Part shown: positions 51,001-61,714 of the stretch, one piece after another
How positions within the stretch are numbered: position 1 is the stretch's first letter
Layout of the letters: every line of letters starts with the position of its first letter
Origin: Acanthornis magna
Lineage: Eukaryota; Chordata; Aves; Passeriformes; Acanthizidae
DNA length: 64,000 nt
Assembly (NCBI GenBank): GCA_036785705.1
Contig: JAWUZG010000001.1
Location: 9,052,001 to 9,116,000 of the forward strand
Direction: 5' to 3'
Translations under genes and position numbers: made by a program
The notes under the pieces: generated by a model
Databases searched by the model: none
What the model was told of the DNA's origin: nothing
The model's input: the letters and a program-made list of their open reading frames with translations, nothing else

Positions 51001-54000
51001 TGCTTAAACTACACTATCTTAGATTAGGTTAAAGACTTAGACAAGCATAGAAAAAAAGGTGAAGTCATTCTTAGCAGGGAGAACTAGCCAATTTTCCCTC
51101 AGTCCCAACTTACACTTCAGAGTGAAAACACCAAAACCTCCCATTGATGTTTGACTGATGACAAACAAAATTAATCCTCATAATGACAACAACCAAATAA
51201 ATATAACCTATAGCATATTACATAACAGCAACATTTTCCCTTTCTTTGGCTAGTTTGTGCACAAGAAGAGAAATAGATTCCTCTATGTATTTCTCAACTC
51301 ACAAAAACAATACTGATGTACTAAAACCAGTACTTACTCATCAAATTCTAAACTAAATTATGCACCGACCTCTAATGAAGTATCATATATCTTCTATAAA
51401 ATAATCTTCCTGGATGTAATTTCAAAGCTTACAGTGTGACTATTTTACAGATTTGCTCAAATAAATAACTGAACAATTTAAATCCACAATAAAAGGAGGA
51501 ATCAAGGACATGCCGCTCTTGTAGCACATGGTCAGGAAAGAATACACACATGCAAATCACCAAGTACCTGCAGGATAATACCATGGGCAGGTAAAAGAGA
51601 TAAACATATAAAATAATAAATATGATATCCTAACTTCTTTCTTCTCCTGTAGCTTACATTTGAAGTATGTCACATAAAAACACACAAAAGGAGACTCTGT
51701 CATTCTCTTGCATCACAGTAATGGAAAATTATGACAGTAAAACCACCACTGAATCCGCAATTAGCAAAAATTGAGAATTATCTGCTTCTGTGACTCGCAT
51801 GGCCTCAACTGATTTTCTAATGCAACAGCAAATATTTTGACAGAAATGCCTTGGTGTCTAACAAGAATCTGAAGACTAAATGTCAAAATACATACATACA
51901 TACATATATATAACCAAAAATATATTTGAGCATTATCATCCTACAAATGGAAACATATTAGACCCTATATGTTACAGATGTTCCCATTTTGTGTTTGAGT
52001 AAGTCACAAAGTGGAAGGAACACTCCAGAGAAACAGTGCACCTCAAGAGGGGAATTTAAAAAAAACTGGGGCAAGTAACAACTGAATTCCTATTTTTAAT
52101 ATAGTAGGGTGTGGGTTGTTGTGGGGTTTGGGTGGAGATGTTTGTTTTTTTTCAGTTGAAATTTTATAATTTTCCTTCTAGAATTTTAAAGCTTTAAATT
52201 TACTTCAATTTTTCACCTTTAAAACCAAGAAGGTCTGGAAAAACAGTCCTCAGGGAAAAAAAAAAAAAAAAAAAGAAACCAAGAACAAACAAATAAAAAA
52301 TTACCCACCAACTGAACCCAAAATAATTTCAAGAAACCCATAAGGTCCCACCAAAGACCAACAAAAAAAACTCAAAACCATTACATCACCTAAGAATATG
52401 CAAGGACATTGAGGGAATAGGTTTCCATTTTGCTACACAAGTGCACAGCCAATGCACTTACACGCTGCTATCTCAGAATGGAAAACATCTAATTTCACAG
52501 TCGGTGTTATCTCAAACGCTACAGACATGAAGAGGCCCTGCACCATTCCTGCTAATTCAGTACTTTTTGATGAAGTGCCCAAATGGTTTTCTGTCCCTTG
52601 ACAACTTTTTCAAATCCTTAAATGCTTCCTTGTATTTCCAATTTCAAATGGGAACTAACACTGAAAAAATATTCATCAAAATTGCTCTAATTTTACAAAT
52701 ACTCGTTAATCTTTTTGGCTGCTTTTTGCTATTAAACTACATGCACTTCATACTACTTGCTTCACCTTCTTTTCCTTTTTTAGGTTACGGTTTTGGTATC
52801 AGAATGAGATGCCTTACAGTTCTGGCATTACTCAATTGCCATTAAAAACCTAATTTCAACAAATAATATTTCCCAATTGGAAGTTTCTAGAAGTGTAATC
52901 CCAAGATTTTTACTGCATTGTTAGTTAATCCAGCATCCTTTTACTTCATTTATCATCTGACATGTTTCATCTTGCACGTTAAATCCTCAAATAATACCAT
53001 GGATGGACAGAGATTTTTAAAAGCAAAATGACTTTGCTTTTATTCTGTTAGGTAACTGTTTCCTAAGCAGAAAACAAATGAGCACATTGCAGATTTCTAA
53101 TGTCATTACCTGTGAACTCATTCTTTGTTCAATGGTATTCAGTAAGTGAAAACTTCTTTTGCTTCAAAACAATAGGTTGCCATCATCTATCAAAAAGTCT
53201 TTACATATAGTCTTACAGATTAGTTTTAAAAATTGGTAATTTTTAGATAAAGTTTCTTTTTTAAGATTTAAGAAAAAGTTTTTTAAGAATCAATGTTTTT
53301 TAGATTAAAAAAAGGAGAATGGGGCAATATATGCTTTAACAGAGATAAAATTTAGTTTTTCATCATCCAGAAGTAAAAAAAAAAGTAGGCTTTATTTTAG
53401 AGGACTTGTAGCAGCAAGCAGTTGTTAAAAAATGTTATACCTTTTTAATAACTAACCCAACATGTGATCACCTCAAAAGCAAGAAGCAAATTCCATTGAA
53501 AACAAAATTATACAGAAAACTATTGAAACACAACTGAAAAGACACAGCTCCAATAAAAAAGGATTCTTTCTAGAACACAGGAAAGTAACACAATATATGG
53601 AAACAGACACTGCACAAACCTTTAATGATAAGGAAATGAAGCACCAACCAATTATTTGAGATTTTCTTAAAAAAAATATTTTCAGCAATTCCTCTCAAAT
53701 CCTAAAGGAACTAATGATTTTAAGAAGGATTTCACAAATTAGAAAAGGACTAAACAGCAAAAACCTCTCTGCAAAATAAATGTTCAAGGGCTAAACAAGA
53801 AGGACAGCAAAGAGAAGACAATATTAAAAGAGGATAAAAGAGAAGGGGAATGACAAGCTCTGTGTGCAGAATCTGAAGTAGTAAGGGCCTCTTACATAAA
53901 AAGTCCCACCACAAACATGAACTATCGTTACTATCACATTTCTTCCTCTAAAATACTTTTGCATTATAATATTTGAATATTTAGTGTCCATCACAGTTAA

Positions 54001-57000
54001 CGTAGCAACATGAAGTTATTTCAGACTGGGAACAAAACCAACCAAAATTGCTCTGAAGATGCAACTGCCTGTTACTATGGAACAGGGCTGATTGTCATTC
54101 TTGAGCTACCTTTGACATATTTGAACAATATAATTTGGCAACTCAGTAATTAAACCAATCCCTCAAGAGAAGTTAAGCAGTTCTGCTGGATTAATGAAAC
54201 AAACCAAACTCACCCATTGAAGAAACACCACAGCTTGGCACAAGAACATGCAACTGGGAGGAAAGAAGGAATGAGGACATTTTATTTTTGCAGCAGCAGG
54301 TGCCAGATTGGCTCTGACTATTTGTCTAATTGCACACTGAGCAGTAAGAGTGACTTTTCCTAAAGGGAATAGGCTGAATGATGTGCATCTTCTCATACCT
54401 ACAGCACAAAGGCAGTAAGGTAAAACAAGACAAAGCTTTAATAAATCAATGAGATCTCCAAGCTGTGTGGCACAGTTGACACAATGGAAGGAAGGGATGC
54501 CATCCAGATGCTTGAAAGGTGAGCCTTGTGAACCTCATGAAGTTCAACAGGGCCAAGTGCAAGGTCCTGCACATGGGTTGGGGCAATCCCAAGCACAAAC
54601 ACAGCACTGAGAATCAACTGAGAGCAGCCCTGGCGATTAAAGACTGGGAGGTGCTGCTGGGGGAGAGGCTGGACATGACCCAGCAATGGACACCTGCAGC
54701 CCAGAAAGCCAAACGTGTCCTGGGCTGCATCCCCAGCAGCGTGGGCAGCAGGGCAGGGAGGGAGGGAGGGAGGGAGGGAAGGAGGGGATTCTGCCCCTCT
54801 GCTCTGCTCTGCTGAGACCCCACCTGCAGTTCTGCATCCACCTCTGGGGACCCAGCACAGGAAGGACATGGCCCTGCTGGAGCAAGTCCAGAGGAAGGCC
54901 ATGAAGATGATGAGAGGGCTGAAGCACATCTCTATGGAGACAGACTCTTCACAGACAGACTAGAGTTGTTCAGGCTGGGGAAGAGGCTCCAGGGAGACCT
55001 TAGAGCAACCTGCAAGTACCTAAAGAGGATGATAAGAGAGGTAGAGAGGGACAATGTACAAGGGCATGTAGTGACAGGACAAGAGGGAATGGCTTCGAAC
55101 TGAAAGAGGGCAGGTTTAGATATTAAAAGGAAATTCTCTGCTCTAAGGGTGGTGAGGGACTGGAAGAGGTTACCCAGAAAAGCTGTGGACAGGCCATCCC
55201 TGGAAGTGCTCAAGGTCAGGCTGGATGGAGCTCTGAGCAACCTGGTCTAGTGGAAGGTGTCCTGTCCCTGCCCATGGCAGGGGGCTGGAACTAGATGGTC
55301 TTTAGAGTCCCTTCCAACACAAACCATTCCATGACTCTAACTAAAAAACACAAAATGAATTCTTCAAATCTGGAAGACAATAACACACCATCTTAAAGAA
55401 ATAGCTGTCAAGAGAGGACATAGAGGAGCTAGAGACTATTTAATCTAATTTCCAGAATAAAAACACTTAGCTGGATACAACTATCAACTACCTAAAGAAT
55501 AAGATAGTAAGAACTAACAAACATGGTCTTGAAAAAAACAAAAAACAATCAGGCCAAACTAACCTTTGTTTCTATGACTGGATTGGCTTTTTCAGGATCA
55601 GTGACATTTGCATTATATTCTAAAAACTACTACAGAAACATGGTCCAGCAAGAGCAAACTGTGGGCAGTTTTGCCTGCTCATGTAACTATCAATATCAAA
55701 GTACCTATTTTGAGGCAGGCAGCAAGGATCCGTCCTTTGAACACAGTGTATCCTAATGAAACCCAAAGGTATCACAACACCGCAGTCTATTATAGGAAAG
55801 GATCAAAATGAATGAGATCTTGAAACTGGAGACTGGGTCTGAATGCAAAGGATATAATTCAATTTAAACAAAAGCAAGAACTGCACTCACATATATATTT
55901 AATGAACTGCATAAACATGAAAAGGGGAGTGACTCATTTAGCAGGAGCTGCTGCTACAGCAGATCACAAACTGCTCAGAAAAAGGAAGAAATAGATAACT
56001 AAGTGCAGTAATTTGCAAAACACTAAGCAGAAATCTTCTCATAGTCCTTGACATCAATGCACCAGGCAGACACCGTCGATTTTTAGTATTATATTTTAAG
56101 AAAAAATAAGGAGGACAGAAGTGAACATAAGGGGAGAATAGTAAGACTAATAAGGGTATAACAAGTAATTGTAGACTGAAATAACTCAAATTACTTAATA
56201 TAGGGAGAGGGGAAAAAAGGAGTTGCTAAGCAATCTTCAACTATAGAGAAAACTGAAAGAAAAGGAAAAATTGTTTGCCTTCTCCACTAAAGATCAGAAT
56301 AACAGGATAAGAGGACAAACAAGAAAAAAATTCTTTTACAACTGATCTCTTAGTAAAGAGTGGAATCACTTTGAGATCTCCAGCAAACACATCAGACAAG
56401 GACTTGTCAGATATGGCTTAAAAGCAATCCATCTTGTCTTGCAGCAGAGGAGCTGTTGGATACTGTGCAGCATTTTACTTCATCTGTACTAAGAAGTTGC
56501 CTCTGGGACAAAAAAGTCAAATCAATGCATTAAGCACTGTTCCAGTTAAACATCAACTGCGAGCTTTGGGGTTTCAGCACGGCAATAAAAATCTACATTT
56601 GCCCAGCACGAGGAAAAAGTAATGCGTTCAAAATATTAACATTTGTCTCAACAGCATTAAATAGCTTAAGTGAAGTGATGTAAGCTGCAAGTAGGTGGCA
56701 AAAGCTGATTATTTACGTTCTTTCAAATCCTCATAAGAACCTGACAAGACTCATGGCTATCGGGTAACTGATGCAGCTGTTGCCATCTACACAAATGGCA
56801 CAGCCCAAGGAGGATGGAGCTACAAGACAGTTTTTCACCGCCTGAGGGACTGACTTACTGGCTACATGGATATCCAGACTAATTTCATTTCGCCCAGTTA
56901 CAGAAACTGTCTGATTAAGCCTTACAATCAGTTCACAAAGAGCTGTTCCATTAATGCAAAAGAATTTTAATGAGTACTTAGGTATAGGCCCAAGCTAGGT

Positions 57001-60000
57001 GATGAAAAACTCCCCAATTCCTCTCCCTGCAAAATTAAAAAGCTAATTCTCATTAGACAGAACCAGTTCCAAATTCCTCTCTCCTGAGCCTGCTGTAAAT
57101 AGTCTCACAAATTTCTGTCCCTTATAGTCTCCTAACACATAAAATTACATTACTGCTGACACAGGTGTATTGGGAAGGAAGCTGAAAGGAGTTAGTTTTC
57201 AACTCAACAACTGTTACTTTTCAACTCTACAACTGTGAAAAGGAAGTAAATTACTTGAGAGATGCAGACCTTCCAGGTAAACCTAGGGGGACTCCAATTT
57301 TGACCTCTGCAACAGAATTTACTGTGAAATCTGCCTATTGTCACAGAACTTGATGACTTAAAAATATGCATTACTTAAAACCAAAAAAACCCAAACCCAC
57401 ATCTGTCACAAAACAGGAGGTGGAGGATTGAGTAGTACCAAAAGGATCAACTTGAAAAATAAAAACTGATAGAACACTCTATAATACTTTCTATTTCAGG
57501 CTTAGCTCAACCTTCTTTCTCCTTTTTATAATACTTTTTTAGATCTTTTTAAATACATGTACTTGTCAGACTGATTCCATGTGCTACATGAGCTCTGAGA
57601 AACCACCAAAGAACCTCTTGTCCCAAAGCAAGCTTCATTTCAGTGTTTCAGTTAAAATAAGCAAAGGAATACCCAAGTTTCTTAAAGCTGATGAAGTCCA
57701 ACATATGTACTCAAAGCCGACTTGATAAAACCAACTTCCTACTTAGACCTCAGAAAACAACTCCTTCCTCACCTGAGACTACACAGCAACTGCTAGACAT
57801 TGCTCAGGACAAGGAACACCACAGCACAAAGCCTGGGCAATGTAGGAACAGAAAACTAAACACATTTAAAATGTCATCAAAATATACTACAGCAGGATAT
57901 TGGAATCCCTTTAAAAGGTTCACAAAGAACTTACTGAGACAGGAGAATTTTTTCAACCTGCACAAAACATAACAGGTCAGAAAAGAGAATACAAAGGTAA
58001 CAAAAGATTTAAACTGTAGCAGACCACATGAAAAAAAAACATAATAAACAGCCAAAGTAAGACAAAAATAAGGAGGCGATAAAGAAAAACAGAATCAATA
58101 ACTAGGCAACCAAGATATTGACTTAAATATTCCAGGAAACAGGAATGCTGCACAGAAGACAATTTAAATCTGATGTTTGCCTGTACATGTCATTTATGTA
58201 CCATATACCTCTTAGTTTGCAAAAATACAAGAAGCCAAGCATTTTCCATCAAGCAACTAAACTGAGAAGTGATGAAATGCCATGAAAACTAAGGAAATGA
58301 GAGAACACAAAGGAAAAGAAGATACCAGAACTAAACCTCCAGCCAAGTAAAATATAGCTTAGAAGACAGACCATGGAGCCGATCAGTTGAATGCTGTAAT
58401 AATACAGTTTGGCTTCTTTCATCTACCACAGCTTCTCTCTGTTCCTCCTTTATTTACACAAAAATGGGAAATTATGGTTTCAACCCAATGAACACAGGAC
58501 TGATTTAACTACAGATGTTGATGTTACCATTGCAATACCAACTTAATCTATCCTTTTAGTGAAATAATTCTATTATAATTCACAACGACAAAATTTGGGC
58601 TTTTCTTAACTATTTCTTTAGGGCAGGTACTAGCACACAGCTATACCTGTGTTAATGCTACCCAAGACAACCACCTGGATTTAAGGAACATTCTTACAAG
58701 GACAGATCCAGCTTTTCTTACATAAAATGGCCAAAGACACAGCAGCTCTGGCAAGCTGCCCATAATATGTTCTGTGATTTTTATTATTAATGATTCAGTT
58801 TACATACTCAAGAAAAACAGTGACTGTAGTTCAAAGAAAATTCATATTCCATGGTAGTAGATATTTCCTCAGCCAGCACTGCAAATGTTCTTTTGCAGCA
58901 ACATTTTAGTTCTGCATATCCTTGTGGATAACACACATCTGAAATTTGTGAATACATGCAAGTGTTCTATGCAAATGTTTATGCAGCCAAAAAAAAAAAA
59001 AAAGGCATGTTTTTCATCAAAAAGATGACAGTGTAACATTGTACACTTGAACTCTTTGTAATTGTTTCAAAAGTGAAGACTAAAATAGTTTGAAGCTGAT
59101 CCATACAACATCTAAATTCTCAAATAAGGGAGTTAAAAGGGTAATTTTGAGATAATGTTGATATAATTAAAAACAGGACTGAGTTTCTACATAAACTGTT
59201 TCATATTCACTGTAGGGGCTTAATGAGATAACCTCATCACCAAGGTGAAAATCTGACAGATTTTTTTTTCCTGAAAACCAGTACTAGAAATAATTTCTGT
59301 ACAACAGAAACATATTTTCTGCAGCAATTTAATAAACAACAGAGGTGATGTTTAATCAGCAGCTGTTGTTAAGAGAGTATACAATAATTTCTCTCCAAAA
59401 AATTTAAAATAATATTAAGAAGCTACCAGTCATTCTGCCATTTAACTTAAGAGCTTTCCAGAGAATCCAACCAAGTGAGAAGAAATGCAAAGGGCTAAGG
59501 ACCAAATCAGTAGCCACATTAACCCCCAAGCTCTCCTTTAAGGATGGATTTAGAAAACCCAAACTACAAACACAGCTAATTTAACTGTGCCCTACACAGG
59601 TTTTAAGTATAACATTGTATTAAAGCATTTCAGTTTTATGACACAGTTCATACAGATAAACTACAGTTCAGACACCCAGAAAGCCACAGCTAAACCCTTT
59701 TAAACCTCCAAAATTCACGGTTAAACTTCAGCTACAGAAACAAACCCAAAGAAACCTACACACACGAGCATGCAAACACTTCCCCTCCCCCCAAAAATCC
59801 AATTTTATGTCTCAGTTAACAATTTCATGTCTCTTCTCAACTTCAATACTGCGGAACTGACTTATTATTTAAAGAAATCCCTTGTTTCCAGTCTTCTGTA
59901 CCATCCACATAGCACAGCTAACAGCAACTACTCTAAAAAAACCCACAGTTGTTTGAAACCATTATATGACTTTAGAAAGTAAAATGTATAACCTCTTACC

Positions 60001-60643
60001 TGAGCATGAAAATTTGACATAGTCGTTGTCTCTATATCTTTCTTTCCCAAAATCTCCATTTTCACTGGTGAATTGGGAAAATTAAACGAAAAGTAGTCTA
60101 AAAAGTCAGGTAAATAAGTAGCTGCCCCATGAACAATACCCATTACATAGTAAGCTGCACAGTTTTCATTTTCACTAAAAACCAGACCCACAAACTCTTC
60201 TGCAAATCTCTCCATCTCCACAGGAGACAAGTGGGAGAGTTCATTACTGTAGGCATGGATAACTGATGCACCTCCGTTAGGCTGGTGCTCAATATGAATC
60301 AGCTGTTTGAACTCCAATGTGTCCAACCTTTTGAGTTTATTTTGAACCCGTGGCTCCTTTAACGAGACAAATGGAAACTCACTGTTCTCTGGTATCTTGG
60401 ACTCACAGTCCTTCTTGGGATCCATATTTTTCCCACTGAAATCCTTAAGATGATCATCTATGATGCCTTTGGTTTCCTGATCCTCAATATCAGAAACCAA
60501 TCCTGAGCAGATGGTCTGAATGGATTTGCTGTACATTTTCGGACGCTTCCTCTTCTCGTTCTCTTTATGTTTCTTTTTCTTTTTCTTCTTAACTTTTTTA
60601 ATCTGTAGCTCTTCTGCATTGGTTTTTGGTTTCTCCTTCCCAC
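38363..60643 (-). CDS. RSBN1L: RSBN1L, round spermatid basic protein 1-like (partial, coding exons 2-7)
   Basis: Six minus-strand exons (60643-60000, 47735-47598, 47398-47256, 44083-43916, 39210-39102, 39016-38363) join in frame through canonical GT-AG sites to 617 residues plus stop. The product closely follows mammalian RSBN1L (about 846 residues) from its lysine-rich region to the C-terminus. The missing 230 or so residues, a low-complexity Ala/Pro/Ser N-terminus, must come from exon 1 beyond base 64000. The family is nuclear. RSBN1 has been reported as a histone H4K20me2 demethylase (KDM9) with a JmjC-like fold, so a related chromatin role is inferred, not shown. Visible parts: a basic tract likely to be a nuclear localisation signal, a conserved core from about [14 protein letters not shown] to [13 protein letters not shown], and a divergent acidic/serine tail. 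TMEM60 and PHTF2 as neighbours identify it as RSBN1L, not RSBN1. No stop or frameshift was found. Confidence 0.95.
39102..39210 (-). CDS. RSBN1L: RSBN1L coding exon 6
   Basis: 109 bases from acceptor TTCTTCTGTAG to donor CACAG|GTAAGC. The first base completes the split Trp codon, and the exon then encodes 36 residues starting [18 protein letters not shown] and ending PPLSQ. Mammalian RSBN1L has PDQ where this reads SEQ; the rest is nearly unchanged. Confidence 0.93.
39211..43915 (-). other. RSBN1L: RSBN1L intron between exons 5 and 6
   Basis: About 4.7 kb. It is AT-rich except for a patch at 40130-40440 of markedly higher GC with few CpGs, which I cannot classify. No repeat family was recognised. 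Confidence 0.6.
43916..44083 (-). CDS. RSBN1L: RSBN1L coding exon 5
   Basis: 168 bases (1+55x3+2). The acceptor TTATGCAG leads to [17 protein letters not shown]; the exon ends AVHCGE plus the first two bases of a Trp codon at donor TG|GTAGGT. Both flanking phases fit exons 4 and 6. Confidence 0.93.
44290..44720 (+). mobile_element. LTR-like repeat of uncertain class
   Basis: A sharply bounded, GC-richer block in an AT-rich intron. It carries GAGCTCTATTTAAGCTCAGG, a TATA-like box, followed by pyrimidine-rich sequence, similar to avian ERV LTRs. I recall similar bird repeats but cannot name the family or define the termini. The open frame at 44334-44690 within it is probably not a gene. Confidence 0.4.
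44990..46860 (-). mobile_element. Old CR1 LINE, antisense on the plus strand
   Basis: On the plus strand the blocks read in the order of an inverted CR1: AGTCCAACTTCCCCCACTCAGCCAGGG (3' UTR), TCTCTGGGCAACCTGCC, a part with CTTGTAATTCAGTTTGTG and CACTGGGCACTGCTGA, the 'gagcccagaactgggcatgacactgcagatgg' region, and the RT-domain end. On the minus strand, 46281-46177 encodes [18 protein letters not shown], matching the CR1 RT motif 'EDWRKANVTPVFKKGKK', and then RPVNLT. Upstream ORF2 sequence continues to about 46860. Many stops and indels make it long dead. It lies in RSBN1L intron 4, in the same orientation as the gene. Confidence 0.85.
46861..47255 (-). other. RSBN1L: RSBN1L intron 4, remainder
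   Basis: AT-rich sequence between the CR1 and the donor of exon 4. Nothing else was seen. Confidence 0.6.
47256..47398 (-). CDS. RSBN1L: RSBN1L coding exon 4
   Basis: 143 bases. Acceptor CCCATTAG, then [18 protein letters not shown], then [18 protein letters not shown], ending SPFKRK plus two bases of Arg at donor AG|GTAAG. Phase 0 in, phase 2 out. The residues are as in mammalian RSBN1L as I recall it. Confidence 0.94.
47598..47735 (-). CDS. RSBN1L: RSBN1L coding exon 3
   Basis: 138 bases, exactly 46 codons, phase 0 at both ends. Acceptor CTACTTGTAG, then [18 protein letters not shown] and onwards to LEESPFLK, and donor AAA|GTAAG. A very conserved part of the family. Confidence 0.94.
47736..49399 (-). 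other. RSBN1L: RSBN1L intron 2, proximal part
   Basis: AT-rich non-coding sequence with no recognised repeat or RNA gene. Confidence 0.55.
49400..49672 (+). mobile_element. CR1 LINE 3'-end fragment
   Basis: Reads as the sense CR1 3' end: 'ggcctcaagttgtgccaggggaggtttagatta', then 'gctgcccagggaaacggttgagtcaccatccctggaggcatttaa', then 'aaggtcctaaaggtc' and a tail like TTTTATGATTCATA. A typical 5'-truncated copy, opposite in orientation to RSBN1L. Confidence 0.88.
50187..50690 (-). mobile_element. Solo LTR of an avian endogenous retrovirus, minus strand
   Basis: The plus strand starts TGTGGTGGCTTAACCCCAGGC and contains CTGCTCACTCACC, a CAGTTTATTCAG block, 'ccaccactcaccaac', TGAGCATGGTGTTACA, 'gtcccctcccagcttctt' and 'aacaccagtgtgtgaccaac', in the order of the reverse complement of a widespread avian ERV LTR as I recall it. 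Internal deletions make it shorter than usual. The right end is unclear because the terminal CCAGGACA-like block is missing or decayed. No viral genes are present. Confidence 0.75.
50691..54447 (-). other. RSBN1L: RSBN1L intron 2, middle part
   Basis: AT-rich sequence holding an ATAC/CATA microsatellite at 51890-51912 and an A run of about 19 at 52256-52274. No gene or RNA was seen. Confidence 0.55.
51890..51912. repeat. (ATAC)n microsatellite ending in TA repeats
   Basis: About four ATAC units run into ATATATATA. Short, and likely to vary in length. Confidence 0.8.
54448..55341 (+). mobile_element. CR1 LINE 3' portion (end of ORF2 plus 3' UTR)
   Basis: Starts in the ORF2 C-terminal region ('ccaagctgtgtggcac...ggaagggatgccatccagatg', then a frame reading [20 protein letters not shown]), passes 'ctgcccctctgctctgctctgctgagaccccacctgcag' and ends 'gatggtctttagagtcccttccaacacaaacc...'. 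The element is 5'-truncated and frameshifted. It lies in RSBN1L intron 2 in the opposite orientation. Clear similarity over nearly 900 bp makes it one of the younger CR1 copies here. Confidence 0.93.
54755..54786 (+). repeat. (GGGA)n microsatellite inside the CR1
   Basis: About seven GGGA units, then GAAGGAGGGG. It arises where CR1 normally has a short GGCGAGGGAGG stretch, so it is an in-situ expansion. Confidence 0.85.
55342..59999 (-). other. RSBN1L: RSBN1L intron 2, distal part
   Basis: AT-rich non-coding sequence up to the donor of exon 2. A stretch at 56260-56400 is faintly like a decayed LINE 3' end ('gataagaggacaaacaag' then 'agagtggaatcac') but too weak to call. An A run lies at 58989-59003. 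Confidence 0.5.
60000..60643 (-). CDS. RSBN1L: RSBN1L coding exon 2
   Basis: 644 bases: two bases completing a split codon, then 214 codons. The acceptor AACTCTCAACAG leads to [13 protein letters not shown] and a basic tract ([21 protein letters not shown] on the minus strand at about 60595-60537), then [12 protein letters not shown]. The conserved core includes [73 protein letters not shown] and MSNFHAQ at donor CAG|GTAAGAGG. The open frame continues past this donor for 24 codons, but those are intronic. The ATG at 60536 is internal, not the gene start. Confidence 0.95.
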
Positions 60644-61678
60644 CTGTTGAGAGTTAAAAAAAAAATCTCTTAAGGATATTTGTATACAAAATATGTATTT
60701 AAAGATCAGGATTTGAAGTCACCAAAACCCTCACCACAGCACACAAAGAGCAGAGACCAAAAGCAAGGGTGACAATGTGTATTTTACCAAAAGTGAGGAG
60801 AGTAAGTGACACCTGCCATGGTGACATTATGACCGATAAATAAGCTGAGACAACAAGGGAAGGACATGACAATAACCCAAGCTTCCCAAGGCTGCTTTCC
60901 TGCTGAGTCACAGTCCTGGTCATTAGCAGTGACTGTCCCAGGAAGCCCAGGGACACCAGAGGACAGCTGTCCCACACTGCCAAACAAGGAGCTTACAGCC
61001 ACCCATGGCTATGGACCCGCAGCAGCAAGCTGTCCACGAGACGCCACTGCCAGAACCCAACTTGTCCCATGGACTTTACATGGACATTCTTTCACAACTA
61101 GATAAACTTTGTTGAAGAAGTACAAGTGGGAACAGCTAAAAACTGACCCCACACATATTAAAAAAATCAATAAAATTAGAACAAAAGACACATTAAATAA
61201 AATGTTCACAAAACAGAAACTAGCTTCAAGTTCACATAATATGCAAGCTGAAGTGAAAACAAACTGCAATGTCCTGAAGGCAGAAATTACTCATTTGGGT
61301 ATAACATATTCAAGTGATTCCCAAGGTAAATGTTCTCACTTGTTTTAAACAAGTGAGGTTTTTTTTTTTGCAAGTAATAAAAGTGGCAGCCAAAAGAACT
61401 TCCAGCACTACACGACCCAAAGATGAAGCAGTCAAAATGATTTAGCACATAGTAAAATGAAGTTAGTGAGTATGTTTCAGCACAAGTCATATTCACACCT
61501 AGCAATTCAAGACCAGCACGTTCAAACACAGAAGCTTAGAAGTTTAAAAATTGTGTATGTCATTGCAAGACTAAGTAATCTGAAATCCACAAGAGCTAAG
61601 TTTAGTCAGTCTCTGCTACTACGCTGCAGTAGACTATTTTCAGCTTGCCATCCTCAGCCCAAGTAACTCACAAGAGTC

Positions 61679-61714
<36 letters not shown>

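Noticed and set aside
55523..55756. Frame with weak RT-like words (QTNLCFYDW in another frame)
   Set aside because: Too short and without a continuing RT match; not enough to call a LINE.
59928..59999. Continuation of the RSBN1L exon 2 open frame past 60000
   Set aside because: A strong donor CAG|GTAAGAGG at 60000 and an in-phase exon 3 show that these codons are intronic.
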